Counted from the stretch's first letter, positions 29,301 through 39,401 are shown. The stretch is 64,000 nt of DNA from Haliea sp. (GCA_016704305.1 JADJAL010000027.1:1-64000), one strand, 5' to 3'. Translations and numbers: made by a program. Notes: generated from the letters alone by a model not told the origin.

Positions 29301-29423
29301 TCAGGAGGGCATCCCTGAGAGCCAAACGTACATGGCGGTGACTACAATGGCGATGATTACAGTCACAGCAATGGCATCGGCAGCACCATCAGCGGCGCGT
29401 TCTTTGTTGATTTGATCGGACAT
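29301..29423 (-). CDS. 40-residue single-pass membrane protein
   Basis: MSDQINKERAADGAADA followed by a hydrophobic helix IAVTVIIAIVVTAMYVWLSG. The ATG at 29423 is preceded by GGAG at 8 nt, a better start than in-frame codons further up. It is convergent with the DUF2970 gene and divergent from cysI. Function unknown. The clean ribosome site and the helix support it as real, but it is short. Confidence 0.6.
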   Translation of the reverse strand: MSDQINKERAADGAADAIAVTVIIAIVVTAMYVWLSGMPS

Positions 29424-29572
29424 TTTTAACTCCAGGTAACAAATTGAGGGCGCGCGCCAGTATACCAACATTTGTCGCAATCCCAAGCGCCTGATAAAGC
29501 GGCTTACTCTTCATTTGATGCGCTGAGAGCCAGGCATACACCTGAATCTAAGCTTATGAATATTATGACTAT

Positions 29573-29599
29573 TTGCTCACACTCGTTTTCTGGTATGGT
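29573..29599 (+). promoter_or_regulatory. Possible cysI promoter
   Basis: TTGCTC at 29573 and TGG-TATGGT (extended -10) at 29591-29599, spacer 15 nt. Just upstream, TTATGAATATT and TTATGACTATT (29554-29573) repeat with a 9-bp period and could be part of a regulator site. The cysI ATG is 56 nt downstream. Confidence 0.35.
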
Positions 29600-29654
29600 A
29601 GCGCCCTTTCCGTCCCGATGGCGCCTTGGCTCAATGCGAGAGCAGGATACGTAA

Positions 29655-31320
29655 ATGTACGTCTACGACCAGTACGACCAACAGATTATTGATGAGCGGG
29701 TCGCCCAATTCCGCGACCAGACGGCGCGCTTTCTGGCGGGAAAAATTTCCGCCGCTGAGTTTCTGCCGTTGCGCCTGCAAAACGGGCTGTACGTGCAACG
29801 CCAGGCACCGATGCTGCGTATTGCCGTGCCCTACGGACTGATGAATAGTCGGCAGTTGCGCAAGTTGGCGGAAATCAGCCGCGTCTATGACAAAGGCTAT
29901 GCGCACATCAGCACGCGGCAGAACGTGCAGCTCAACTGGCCGATGCTGGCGGAAGTTCCGGATATCCTGGCGGAACTCGCAACTGTCCAGATGCACGCCA
30001 TCCAGACCAGTGGCAATTGCGTGCGCAACACCACGACGGACCAGTTTGCCGGCGTGGCCTGCGATGAGTTGGAGGACCCCCGCCCCTATTGCGAGATCAT
30101 TCGCCAGTGGTCCACGCTACACCCCGAGTTTGCCTTTCTGCCGCGCAAATTCAAAATTGCCGTCTGTGGTTCAACACAGGATCGCGCCGCGATACACCAC
30201 CACGACATTGGATTGGAACTCCTCGGCAATGCGCAGGGAGAGATCGGGCTGAAGGTGCTGGTGGGCGGCGGCCTGGGCCGTACTCCCGCCATTGGTTCCG
30301 TGATATGCGAGTGGCTGGATAAAAAGCACATGCTGACTTATCTGGAAGCGATTCTGCGGGTGTACAACAAACATGGCCGACGCGACAACAAGTTCAAGGC
30401 GCGCATCAAGATCCTGGTCAAGGCGATGGGCGTGGACGCGTTCAGGGCGGCCGTTGAACAGGAATGGCTGGCACTCAAGGACGGCCCCACGACACTGACG
30501 GATGAGGAACTGATGCGCGCGCGCTCGTTCTTCGACTCGCCGGATTACCAGGTGATGGATGGTGACCATGCCGCTGCCGAACTCCAGGGCGCATGTTCGC
30601 GCGATGCGATTTTTGGCAATTGGGTAAAACGCAACACACAAGCACATCGCGTTCCCGGATATCGCATCGTGACCATATCCCTGAAAGCCACCGGTTATGC
30701 GCCCGGTGATGTCACGGCTGAGCAACTTGAACTTCTGGCTGAGCTTGCGGACCAGTATTCTTTCAGCGAAATCCGCAGCACGCATCAACAGAACCTGGTG
30801 CTGGGTGATGTGCAGATGTCACAATTGTATGACTTGTGGCAGCGCCTGCAGACGGCGGGGTTGGCCACACCCAATATTGGCTATCTCACCGATATTATCT
30901 GCTGTCCGGGTGGCGATTACTGCTCCCTGGCCAATGCCAAGTCACTGCCGGTTGCAGAAGCCATTCAAGCGCGTTTCGATGACCTGGATTACGTGTACGA
31001 TCTGGGACCACTGGAACTCAATATCAGCGGCTGTATGAATGCCTGTGGTCACCACCACATCGGGCACATCGGCATTCTGGGCGTGGATAAAAAGGGCCAG
31101 GAGTACTACCAGGTCTGCCTCGGTGGCAGCCAGGCGAAGGATGCTTCCATTGGCAGCATTCTCGGGCCCTCCTTCAAGCAGGAAGACATGCCGGATGTTA
31201 TCGATAATCTCCTGTCCACTTACGTGACGTTGCGTGAAGAGGAAGAGACGTTCCTTGATACTTATCGACGTGTGGGCATCGAGGCCCTTCAAGGAGCGCG
31301 TGTATGCCCCGGCTCATTAA
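29655..31320 (+). CDS. cysI: Sulfite reductase hemoprotein (nitrite/sulfite reductase family), 3' frameshift
   Basis: Six-electron reduction of sulfite to sulfide using siroheme and a 4Fe-4S cluster. The cluster/siroheme ligands are in ICCPGGDYCSLANAKS (C417, C423) and NISGCMNACGHHH (C460, C464), the C-x5-C...C-x3-C pattern. THQQNLVLGDV and STRQNVQLNW are the substrate-binding repeats. At 31283-31284 an extra G turns the family's IEPFKERVYA ending into IEALQGARV. Without it the gene ends at the TAA at 31320 (554 residues) and overlaps the next gene by 17 nt. A ferredoxin-dependent or CysJ-dependent electron donor cannot be told apart here. Confidence 0.9.
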
Positions 31321-31783
31321 GGATGGGAGTATCATCGACGACCGCTGGATACCCTTGGATCCAGACAACGCAGCGCCGATGACTGGCCAGATCTGCAGCC
31401 TGGATCAGTGGCTGCAGCTGGCCGATAAAAACGGCAGCGCCGTGCAACTGGAGCCTGGTCAGGAGCCAACAGCACTTGCGGGCTACCTGGACCAGCTCGC
31501 ACTTGTCGTCATCAATTTCCCTGTGTTTACTGACGGGCGGGGATTTTCCTATGCCCGAAACTTGCGCGAACAGGGCTACCACGGTGAGTTACGCGCTGGC
31601 GGCCATTTCATCCGCGACCAGCTCACCTACTTGCGGCGCTGTGGCTTCAATGCGTTTCAGATGGCGGATGAAGCAGATCTGGAATCTGCGCTCGCGAGTC
31701 TTGCCGATTTTACCGAGTTCTACCAGGCAGCGGAGGACCAACCGCTACCGCTGTTTCGCAGGCGACAACAACCCGCGCACTAA
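31304..31783 (+). CDS. DUF934 family protein, sulfite reductase partner
   Basis: 159 residues, no signal or membrane segment. VVINFPVFTDGRGFSYARNLREQGYHGELRAGGHFIRDQLTYLRRCGFNAFQ is the conserved core of DUF934, whose members almost always follow a CysI-type gene. It overlaps the repaired cysI end by 17 nt, so translation is probably coupled. A role in electron transfer to or assembly of the reductase is inferred only from this linkage. Confidence 0.88.
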   Translation: MPRLIKDGSIIDDRWIPLDPDNAAPMTGQICSLDQWLQLADKNGSAVQLEPGQEPTALAGYLDQLALVVINFPVFTDGRGFSYARNLREQGYHGELRAGGHFIRDQLTYLRRCGFNAFQMADEADLESALASLADFTEFYQAAEDQPLPLFRRRQQPAH

Positions 31784-31842
31784 TTTCCTATCGACAGGCG
31801 GTTTGTTTACACTCTAGGCAAACCAGCCTGTTCGAGCAGTAA

Positions 31843-33018
31843 ATGGACTTCAGCAGCATTACCTTTTCGTTTTTCCTGATATTCACCGGGGCAGCGGTAT
31901 TCGCCTCTGTCGCGCTGTATACGCGCCAGCCGCTCATCATTGCCTATATCGCCTTGGGTGCGTGCATCGGTCCGTATGGCTTGTCCCTAGTGGCGGAGCC
32001 CGCTCTGCTTTCCGATATCGGTCACGTCGGGATTATCTTTCTGCTATTTTTGCTCGGCCTGGATATGCAGCCCCAGGCGCTCTGGGCAACCTTGCGTAAA
32101 TCGACAGTCGTCGCGGTGTTCAGCTCCGCCATTTTTCTGGCGATGGGAACGGCGGTTGCATCGCTATTTGGGTACAGCACCCAGGATAGTTTGGTGGTTG
32201 GCGCGGCGATGATGTTTTCCTCCACCATCATCGGTATCAAACTGTTGCCTACAACGGTATTGCATCACCGCCACATTGGCGAGCTGATGATCGGCCTGCT
32301 GTTACTGCAAGATTTGCTGGCGATCATCGTGTTGATGATATTGCTGAGCATGGCCTCCGGCAGCAGTGACAGCATGGGCAGCGAACTTGCGGTATCGTTC
32401 CTGAGCCTGCCTGTGCTCGCTGGCGCATCACTGCTTGTTGTGCGCTATATTCTGCTGCCATTGATTACCCGTTTTGATCGATTTCACGAGTATATTTTCC
32501 TGCTGGCCATAGGCTGGTGCCTCGGCGTAGCGGAGGCGGCAATAGCGCTCGGCCTATCAGCGGAAATCGGCGCTTTTATTGCAGGGATAACGATCGCAAC
32601 GAGCCCTATATCCCAATACATAGCCGTCAATCTGAAACCATTGCGTGACTTCTTCCTGATCCTGTTTTTCTTCTCGGTCGGCGCGCAGTTTGACCTCACC
32701 GTATTGCACCAGGTATTGGCGCCGACGCTGCTCTTATCGGCACTGATCCTGGGACTGAAACCGGTGGTGTTTCGCTATTTGCTGAAGGGGGTAAGCGAGA
32801 AGCGCAGCCTGGGATGGGACATCGGCTTTCGCTTGGGACAAGGGAGTGAATTCTCGCTGTTGATCGCCTACGTCGCCGTGGGCGGAGCGCTCATTTCAGA
32901 GCAGGCGTCGCTATTGATACAGGCGACGACCATTACCACGCTGTTGGTGTCATCCTACATCGTGGTGCTCAATTACCCTACGCCGATAGCGATCTCGGAT
33001 CGCTTGCGCAGGGATTAG
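31843..33018 (+). CDS. CPA2-family monovalent cation:proton antiporter
   Basis: Inner-membrane exchanger of the KefB/KefC type, 391 residues, about 12 membrane helices. GIIFLLFLLGLDMQPQALW, LQDLLAIIVLMILL and LSAEIGAFIAGITIA are CPA2 signatures; the aspartate in LLLQDLLAI is the expected ion-binding site. Unlike KefB/C it has no C-terminal TrkA-N domain: it ends shortly after the last helix (YPTPIAISDRLRRD). Specificity for K+ or Na+ is not evident. A bidirectional terminator follows. Confidence 0.87.
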   Translation: MDFSSITFSFFLIFTGAAVFASVALYTRQPLIIAYIALGACIGPYGLSLVAEPALLSDIGHVGIIFLLFLLGLDMQPQALWATLRKSTVVAVFSSAIFLAMGTAVASLFGYSTQDSLVVGAAMMFSSTIIGIKLLPTTVLHHRHIGELMIGLLLLQDLLAIIVLMILLSMASGSSDSMGSELAVSFLSLPVLAGASLLVVRYILLPLITRFDRFHEYIFLLAIGWCLGVAEAAIALGLSAEIGAFIAGITIATSPISQYIAVNLKPLRDFFLILFFFSVGAQFDLTVLHQVLAPTLLLSALILGLKPVVFRYLLKGVSEKRSLGWDIGFRLGQGSEFSLLIAYVAVGGALISEQASLLIQATTITTLLVSSYIVVLNYPTPIAISDRLRRD

Positions 33019-33036
33019 ACGGGACTTTTAGCAAGC

Positions 33037-33069
33037 AAAAAAAACCGGCCACGCAGGCCGGTTTTTTTT
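33037..33069. terminator. Bidirectional intrinsic terminator
   Basis: CCGGCC (33045-33050), loop ACGCA, GGCCGG (33056-33061), flanked by eight A on the left and eight T on the right. It works in both directions, between the convergent antiporter and etfA genes. Confidence 0.92.
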
Positions 33070-33080
33070 AGGTCGTTTTA

Positions 33081-34010
33081 CTACAGCTTCGCCTCAAGCT
33101 CAGGCAGGGCTGCAAACAGGTCTGCCACCAGACCGTAGTCCGCGACCTGGAAGATAGGTGCGTCCTCATCCTTATTGATGGCGACAATTACCTTGGAGTC
33201 CTTCATGCCGGCAAGGTGTTGAATCGCACCGGAGATACCCACGGCAATATAGAGATCGGGAGCGACGATCTTGCCGGTTTGACCTACCTGCATATCGTTG
33301 GGTACGAAACCCGCGTCAACAGCCGCACGCGAGGCGCCGATCGCCGCGCCGAGTTTGTCAGCGATGCCGTCCAGCAGCTTGAAGTTCTCACCGTTCTGCA
33401 TGCCGCGACCGCCTGAGATAACGACGGAGGCGGAGGTCAGTTCGGGTCGCTCGGATACCGCGACTTCCTCACTGACGAACGAGGAGATACCGGCGTCGTG
33501 CACCGCGCCAATTGCCTCGATAGAAGCCGAGCCGCCCGTCGCCGGAGCTGCGTCATAGGCCGTGGTACGCACGGTAATGACCTTCTTGGCGTCCGTACTC
33601 TTTACCGTTGCAATTACGTTGCCGGCATAAATTGGACGTTGAAACGTGTCCGCGGATTCGACTGCGGTGACGTCGGATATCTGAGCAACATCCAGCAATG
33701 CAGCGACGCGCGGCAGGAAATTCTTACAGTTGGGCGTCGCTGGCGCGAGGATATTGTCGTAATTCGCGGCAACCTCGGCAATCAACAGGCTGACGTTCCC
33801 AGCCAGTTGGTGCGCATATGCTGCGTTGTCTGCTACCAGCACCTTACCGATGCCTGGCACGGCAGCTGCAGCGGTGGCCACTGCACCACAATTGCCGCCC
33901 GCCACCAGAATATCAATAGCTCCGCCAATTGCCTGGGCGGCAGCAACCGTATTCAGCGTGGAAACCTTCAGGTTGTTGTTGTCATGTTCCGCAATAACCA
34001 GAGTACTCAT
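33081..34010 (-). CDS. etfA: Electron transfer flavoprotein alpha subunit EtfA
   Basis: FAD-binding subunit that accepts electrons from acyl-CoA and other dehydrogenases. 309 residues. The C-terminal FAD domain shows VISGGRGMQNGENFKLLDGIADKLGAAIGASRAAVDAGF and SGAIQHLAGMKDSKVIVAINKDEDAPIF, the family signature. Its ATG overlaps the etfB stop by 4 nt, so the two subunits are co-translated. Confidence 0.97.
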   Translation of the reverse strand: MSTLVIAEHDNNNLKVSTLNTVAAAQAIGGAIDILVAGGNCGAVATAAAAVPGIGKVLVADNAAYAHQLAGNVSLLIAEVAANYDNILAPATPNCKNFLPRVAALLDVAQISDVTAVESADTFQRPIYAGNVIATVKSTDAKKVITVRTTAYDAAPATGGSASIEAIGAVHDAGISSFVSEEVAVSERPELTSASVVISGGRGMQNGENFKLLDGIADKLGAAIGASRAAVDAGFVPNDMQVGQTGKIVAPDLYIAVGISGAIQHLAGMKDSKVIVAINKDEDAPIFQVADYGLVADLFAALPELEAKL

Positions 34011-34759
34011 GAGATTACCTTTGCTTCGTTTTTCAGTTTATCGACCAGCTCTTGTACGTCCTTCACCTTGATGCCCGCCTTGCGCGCGGCCGGCGGTTGT
34101 ACTTTTACCTGCGTCAGGTGAGACGTCACGGCAACACCTAACTCTTCCGGTGTATACACATCCAGCTGCTTTTTCTTGGCTTTCATGATGTTCGGCAGCG
34201 AAGCATAACGCGGTTCGTTGAGACGCAAATCTGTGGTTATGATTGCGGGCAACTTCAGGCTTACGGTTTGCAGGCCGCCGTCGATCTCGCGAGTCACATT
34301 GACCTTGTCGCCTTCCACGACCACTTTTGAGGCAAATGTACCCTGCCCCATCTTGGCCAGCGCACCGAGCATTTGGCCAGTTTGGTTGTTGTCGCCATCG
34401 ATAGACTGCTTGCCCAGGATGACCAATTGCGGCTGCTCTTTGTCGACTACGGCTTTAAGCAGTTTGGCGATTACAAGCGGCTCAACTTTCCCCTGCACAT
34501 CAACCTGGATACCGCGATCCGCGCCGAGCGCCAGCGCTGTTCGAATCTGTTCCTGGCAGCTTTTATCGCCGACGGACACGGCAATTACCTCAGTGGCGAT
34601 GCCCGCTTCTTTCAGGCGTACGGCCTCTTCAACGGCAATTTCACAAAAGGGATTGATAGACATCTTGACGTTATTCAGATCAACATCGCTACCATCGGCT
34701 TTAGCGCGAACCTTGACGTTGTAGTCAACGACACGCTTTACGGCAACAAGAACCTTCAT
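34007..34759 (-). CDS. etfB: Electron transfer flavoprotein beta subunit EtfB
   Basis: AMP-binding subunit of ETF. 250 residues: MKVLVAVKRVVDYNVKVRAK start, LGKQSIDGDNNQTGQMLGALAKMG, and VTREIDGGLQTVSLKLPAIITTDLRLNEPRYASLPNIMKAKKK (the ETF beta signature with the recognition loop). Divergent from the ETF-ubiquinone oxidoreductase gene across 267 nt that must hold both promoters. Confidence 0.97.
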   Translation of the reverse strand: MKVLVAVKRVVDYNVKVRAKADGSDVDLNNVKMSINPFCEIAVEEAVRLKEAGIATEVIAVSVGDKSCQEQIRTALALGADRGIQVDVQGKVEPLVIAKLLKAVVDKEQPQLVILGKQSIDGDNNQTGQMLGALAKMGQGTFASKVVVEGDKVNVTREIDGGLQTVSLKLPAIITTDLRLNEPRYASLPNIMKAKKKQLDVYTPEELGVAVTSHLTQVKVQPPAARKAGIKVKDVQELVDKLKNEAKVIS

Positions 34760-35026
34760 GGATTCTCCATAGACATTTCAGGTGGGTTTAGAGTGGCTGC
34801 AACGACAAAATTCGAGTACACGCCTGCGCAACAGGGCCGTTATGTTGCCCACAAATGGGCGTGGGGTCAAGGGTCACTGCGGCTGAAACGCCCGGCAGTT
34901 GTGCGGATGCCAAGGAGATTCCCCGATCTTCTTTATAGTTTTTAATCGTTGAGAATTATATACTTGCAGGTCTTTCAGTGATCAAACTGAGAGCCCCGCC
35001 AGCAACCAGCACAAGAGGACAACGCA

Positions 35027-36680
35027 GTGGAACGTGAATCGATGGAGTTTGATGTTGTGATCGTTGGCGCAGGTCCGGCTGGACTGTCCGCCGCCTGCCG
35101 CATCATGCAACTCGCGCAGGAAAAGGGCCAGGAAATCACCGTTTGTGTCGTGGAAAAAGGATCCGAGGTCGGAGCCCATATCCTGTCTGGCGCGGTGCTT
35201 GGAGCCCCGAGCCCTCAACGAACTCTTCACGAACTGGAAAGAGTTGGATGCCCCCGTCAAAACCCAGGTCAAGGGAGACACGTTTTTCTTCTACCTGAAC
35301 CAGACCCGCGCGATCAAGCTCCCAAATTTCATGATACCCAAGCCCACCCATAATGAAGGCAACTACATTGTGTCGATGGGCAATGTATGCCGCTGGCTGG
35401 CGCAGCAGGCGGAAGGTCTTGGTGTCGAGATTTATCCCGGCTTTGCAGCAGCGGAGATTCTTTATCACGAAGACGGGCGCGTCAAAGGCATCGCCACCGG
35501 CGATATGGGCGTCGGCGCTGGTGGAGAGCACAAGGACAGCTACATGCCCGGCATGGAGTTGCACGCGAAGTACACGCTCTTTGCCGAGGGTTGCCGCGGC
35601 CATCTCGGGAAACAATTGATTGCGCGGTTTTCGCTCGCTGCGGGCAAGGATCCCCAGCACTACGGCATCGGCATCAAGGAAGTCTGGGAAATCCCTGCGG
35701 AAAAACACGAGGAAGGTCTTGTCATTCACGGTCTGGGCTGGCCCCTCAGCGGGAGCAATTCCGGTGGTGGGGCCTTTATGTACCACGCGGAAAACAGCCA
35801 GCTTTATATCGGCCTGATTGCCGATCTGAACTACAGCAATCCGCATATGAGCCCGTTCGAGGAGTTCCAGCGCTGGAAACATCATGCTGAAAGTGCCAAA
35901 TATCTGGAGGGCGGCACCCGCCTCGTGTACGGCGCCCGCGCCATTACCAAAGGCGGCTTTAACTCCCTGCCAAAAATGCATTTTCCCGGCGGCTTGCTGC
36001 TCGGCTGTGATGCCGGCACATTGAACAGCGTCAAGATCAAGGGCAACCATACCGCGATGAAAAGTGGCATGCTCGCTGCCGAAGCAGTGGTGGAGGCACT
36101 TGCGCTGGGTGAGAGTGCCCCGGCAGACCTGGCCAGCTACGCTACCAAGTTCCAAACTTCCTGGCTGCGGGAAGAGCTCCACAGTACGCGGAACTTTTCT
36201 GGCTTCATGCACAAATTCGGCATACTCCTCGGCTCGGCCATGGTGTGGATCGACCAGAATATATTCGGGGGGAAACTGCCGTTCACGCTGCATGACAGCA
36301 AGCCGGACTATGCAGCGCTGAAACCGGCTGCAGTGAGCAAGAAAATCAGTTACCCGAAACCTGACAACGCCATTAGCTTTGATCGCCTGTCATCCGTATT
36401 CCTGTCCAACACGAATCACGAGGAGGACCAGCCCTGCCATCTTACGCTGAAGGATGCCAGCATCCCGATCGGGAGGAACTTGCCGATGTGGGATGAGCCA
36501 GCGCAGCGCTACTGCCCCGCAGGTGTGTACGAGGTTGTCGATGACGAAGCCGGAAAGCGCTTCCAGATCAACGCCCAGAACTGCGTGCATTGCAAAACGT
36601 GTGACATTAAAGATCCCTCGCAAAATATTGTCTGGGTGACTCCGGAGGGATTCGGTGGCCCCAACTACCCCAACATGTAG
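35027..36680 (+). CDS. Electron transfer flavoprotein-ubiquinone oxidoreductase, one frameshift
   Basis: Inner-membrane-associated enzyme passing electrons from ETF to ubiquinone. VVIVGAGPAGLSAACRIM is the FAD-binding GxGxxG fold. The C-terminal ferredoxin-like domain has CPAGVYEV and QNCVHCKTCDIKDP for a 4Fe-4S cluster. After SGAVL an extra G at 35201-35202 shifts the frame; without it the protein reads VLEPRALNELFTNWKEL and totals 550 residues. The start is a GTG at 35027 with GAGG 10 nt upstream; an ATG 15 nt further in lacks a site. Ends with TAG. Confidence 0.94.
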
Positions 36681-36708
36681 AGTTGACTAGCGCACATGAG
36701 GTGTTTGT

Positions 36709-37260
36709 CTATACAGTTCGCAGCCTGAATACCGAATCCCCTGACTTGAGCACCGCGAAGTCGTGCTCAATGTCAGCCATGTCCACCAACCGGTACCATG
36801 CAGCCCTGGTGAACATCGCAGTCAATCCATGGGGCAGTCTCAGTGCGGCAATCTCCCCCGACTCATCATCCAAAAATAACGGCTGCTGTTCGCTGACCTG
36901 TATACGCTTTCCGGTATTCAGCGTTGCTTCAAGGTGTTGAATACCGTCTACTTCAAACGCATCAACATCAGTCACAAGCAGTGCATGTTGTTCAACTTCA
37001 ATACGCCATTTTTCGGTGGGAGTAACGAGATAGTATTCACCGTCCCTCTCTCTGCGCAAAATGTTGGCGAACAAGCGGACCAGGGCCTCACGTGCGATTT
37101 TGCTGCCGTCGTGGTACCAGTCTCCCTGCGCATTGATATGGATCGGAATATCCCCTGATAATGGCGGGTGCCATAGATGCAGCGGCGGTGAGTCATAGTT
37201 GCGGGATGTCTCAAGTTGTGCAGCGATGGATCCCAGCGCGGGATCCGTTGTATTACCCAT
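36709..37260 (-). CDS. DUF1285 domain protein
   Basis: 183 residues, soluble. LWHPPLSGDIPIHINAQGDWYHDGSKIAREALVRLFANILRRERDGEYYLVTPTEKWRIEV is the conserved DUF1285 block, found widely in proteobacteria without known function. I start at the ATG at 37260 (MGNTTDPALGS), which has AAGG close upstream, rather than eight codons earlier. It is divergent from the YiiX-like hydrolase with 72 nt between start codons. Confidence 0.85.
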   Translation of the reverse strand: MGNTTDPALGSIAAQLETSRNYDSPPLHLWHPPLSGDIPIHINAQGDWYHDGSKIAREALVRLFANILRRERDGEYYLVTPTEKWRIEVEQHALLVTDVDAFEVDGIQHLEATLNTGKRIQVSEQQPLFLDDESGEIAALRLPHGLTAMFTRAAWYRLVDMADIEHDFAVLKSGDSVFRLRTV

Positions 37261-37332
37261 GTGCCTTACCTCTGGTGTGAACATGCCGCATGCGATATAA
37301 AAGAATTACAACGCCTCCAAGCATCCAATTCA

Positions 37333-38181
37333 ATGACTAACTGGATACGCGCCGCTGTCGTCAGCTGGCTGAGATACAAGAAGCCATTACCAGAGGCACC
37401 GTTCAGTGATTTTGAGCGCATACGACATGAAATTAAAGCCTGCGACGTTTTGCTGATTGAAGGTCGATCGCGCGTCAGTGAAGTGATCAAACTGATCACC
37501 CAGAGCAACTGGTCCCACGCCGTCCTGTACATCGGTCGCCTGCACGACATTGAAAATCCGCAACTCAGGGAACGGCTCGGGAAATTCTATAACGGGAATG
37601 CTGACAAGCAATTGATCATTGAGAGCGAGTTGGGCATGGGTACCGTTGTGCGTGTACTCACATCTTATGAGCGCGAACACATCCGCATCTGCCGGCCCAG
37701 GGGCCTGGGCTATAACGATAGCCAGAAAGTTCTGGCCTATGCCATAGGACGGCTGGGTACAGCCTACAACGTGCGGCAAATATTCGACCTGGCCCGCTTT
37801 CTGTTCCCTTGGGTAATCCTGCCGCGTCGGTGGCGTTCCACGCTGTTCAGCACAAACCCGGGAGAGAACACACAAACAGTCTGTTCGACGATGATTGCCG
37901 AGTCTTTCGGCAGTATCCAGTTTCCCATCCTGCCACTGGTCAAGCGAGTCGAGGGCGACAAGGTGCAATTGTTTATACGCAATCCCAAGCTCTGCACACC
38001 GAGTCATTTCGACTACTCGCCCTACTTCGATATCATCAAGTACCCATTCCTGGATTTCCAGCTGCACGCGGACCAACGATTACTGCCCTGGCAGGGCTCT
38101 GCCAGACTAAGTGCCGAGGAAAAGGGCATGTACATCACTGCAGATACGGAGTTAAAACCGCTGCGCGACGATACCCAGTAG
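37333..38181 (+). CDS. YiiX/YebB-like NlpC/P60-type cysteine hydrolase
   Basis: 282 residues from the ATG at 37333. The order of motifs is that of the permuted papain-like (LRAT/YiiX) fold: ACDVLLIEGRSRVSEVIKLITQSNWSHAVLYIG with His62 first, and NTQTVCSTMIAESFG with Cys184 later. No clear signal peptide; LARFLFPWVILPRRW could be a short amphipathic or membrane-contacting segment. The likely reaction is amide or thioester hydrolysis on lipids or peptides; the substrate is unknown. Confidence 0.78.
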   Translation: MTNWIRAAVVSWLRYKKPLPEAPFSDFERIRHEIKACDVLLIEGRSRVSEVIKLITQSNWSHAVLYIGRLHDIENPQLRERLGKFYNGNADKQLIIESELGMGTVVRVLTSYEREHIRICRPRGLGYNDSQKVLAYAIGRLGTAYNVRQIFDLARFLFPWVILPRRWRSTLFSTNPGENTQTVCSTMIAESFGSIQFPILPLVKRVEGDKVQLFIRNPKLCTPSHFDYSPYFDIIKYPFLDFQLHADQRLLPWQGSARLSAEEKGMYITADTELKPLRDDTQ

Positions 38182-38196
38182 CGCAATTTTGTCCAG

Positions 38197-39381
38197 CTAT
38201 GCGCAGTCACCAATCAAGCGCACATTGATAACGCCATCTATAGCGCGCATCCTGTCCAGCACCTCCTGGGCAGGTTGCGTGCTGATATCGATAAGGTTAT
38301 AGGCAATTTCATCGCGACTCTTGTTAAGCATGTCGATGACGTTGATGTTTTCATCCGCCAGAATCGATAGGACATTTCCGAGTATTTTTGGCACATTGTC
38401 ATTTGTTACCGACAGTCGACAACCGCGCACCCGATCCAGCTGCAGTGTAGGAAAATTCACTGAATTGCGGATATTGCCGTTCTCCAGAAAATCCCGTAAC
38501 TGGTCGGCGGCCATGATTGCGCAGTTATCCTCCGCTTCATCGGTACTGGCGCCTATATGTGGCATCAAAATGACATCCGGTCGACCTATCAATTCCGGGG
38601 TTGGAAAATCAGCAATGTATTTGCGCAGCTGACCATTCTCCAATGCATGTAACAGAGCATTCTGGTCAATGATTTCCTGGCGAGCAAAATTGAGCAAACA
38701 GCAGGTCGGCTTCACCGCTCGCAGCAATTCCTCGTTGATCATGCCCCGTGTTGCATCAAGCACAGGCAAGTGCAAACTGATGTAATCACACCGCGCAAAT
38801 AAAGCCGACAGTGTATCTGCCTTGCGCACCTGGCTGGACAGCCGCCATGCGGCCTCGACGGATAGCGCAGGATCGAATCCCATCACCTCCATACCCATAG
38901 TCAACGCCATTTCTGCGACAAGCGACCCAATTGCGCCAAGCCCAACAACGCCAAGGGTCTTCCCTACCAATTCATTGCCTTTAAAGCGCTTTTTCTGCTC
39001 TTCCAAAGTTTTATTCAGTTCGCCCGCATCCTGCACGCCGCTGAGAGTACGCACATAATCGATACCCTCAATGACACCGCGAGAGCCCAGCAACAATCCG
39101 GTAGCTACGAGTTCCTTTACCGCATTTGCATTTGCTCCAGGAGAGTTGAAAACCGGTATACCGCGCGCGGTACAAATATCCACCGGTATATTATTGACAC
39201 CGGCACCGGCGCGGGCGATGGCCAAAACAGACGGGCGAATGTCCCCCTCCTGCAATTTGTAGCTGCGCAACAGGATTGCATCAGGCTGGGAGAATTCACT
39301 TGCGATCTCATAACAATCACGTGGCAATCGTTCGAGGCCCTTCAGCGAAATCTGGTTCAGGGTCAATATGCGTTTGGCCAT
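38197..39381 (-). CDS. serA: D-3-phosphoglycerate dehydrogenase SerA
   Basis: First step of serine synthesis: oxidises 3-phosphoglycerate with NAD. 394 residues. TLGVVGLGAIGSLVAEMALTMGMEVMGFDP is the NAD-binding fold, FARQEII and MPHIGASTDEAEDNCA hold catalytic-site residues, and a C-terminal ACT domain (RLSVTNDNVPKILGNVLSILADENINVIDML) gives serine feedback. It lacks the intervening domain of the long form. It lies 20 nt after ppiD on the same strand. Confidence 0.94.
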   Translation of the reverse strand: MAKRILTLNQISLKGLERLPRDCYEIASEFSQPDAILLRSYKLQEGDIRPSVLAIARAGAGVNNIPVDICTARGIPVFNSPGANANAVKELVATGLLLGSRGVIEGIDYVRTLSGVQDAGELNKTLEEQKKRFKGNELVGKTLGVVGLGAIGSLVAEMALTMGMEVMGFDPALSVEAAWRLSSQVRKADTLSALFARCDYISLHLPVLDATRGMINEELLRAVKPTCCLLNFARQEIIDQNALLHALENGQLRKYIADFPTPELIGRPDVILMPHIGASTDEAEDNCAIMAADQLRDFLENGNIRNSVNFPTLQLDRVRGCRLSVTNDNVPKILGNVLSILADENINVIDMLNKSRDEIAYNLIDISTQPAQEVLDRMRAIDGVINVRLIGDCA

Positions 39382-39401
39382 CTCTGCCTCTACTTCGGAA
39401 T

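Noticed and set aside
35136..36293. 385-codon minus-strand open frame
   Set aside because: Antisense to ETF-ubiquinone oxidoreductase, whose FAD and Fe-S motifs are on the plus strand.
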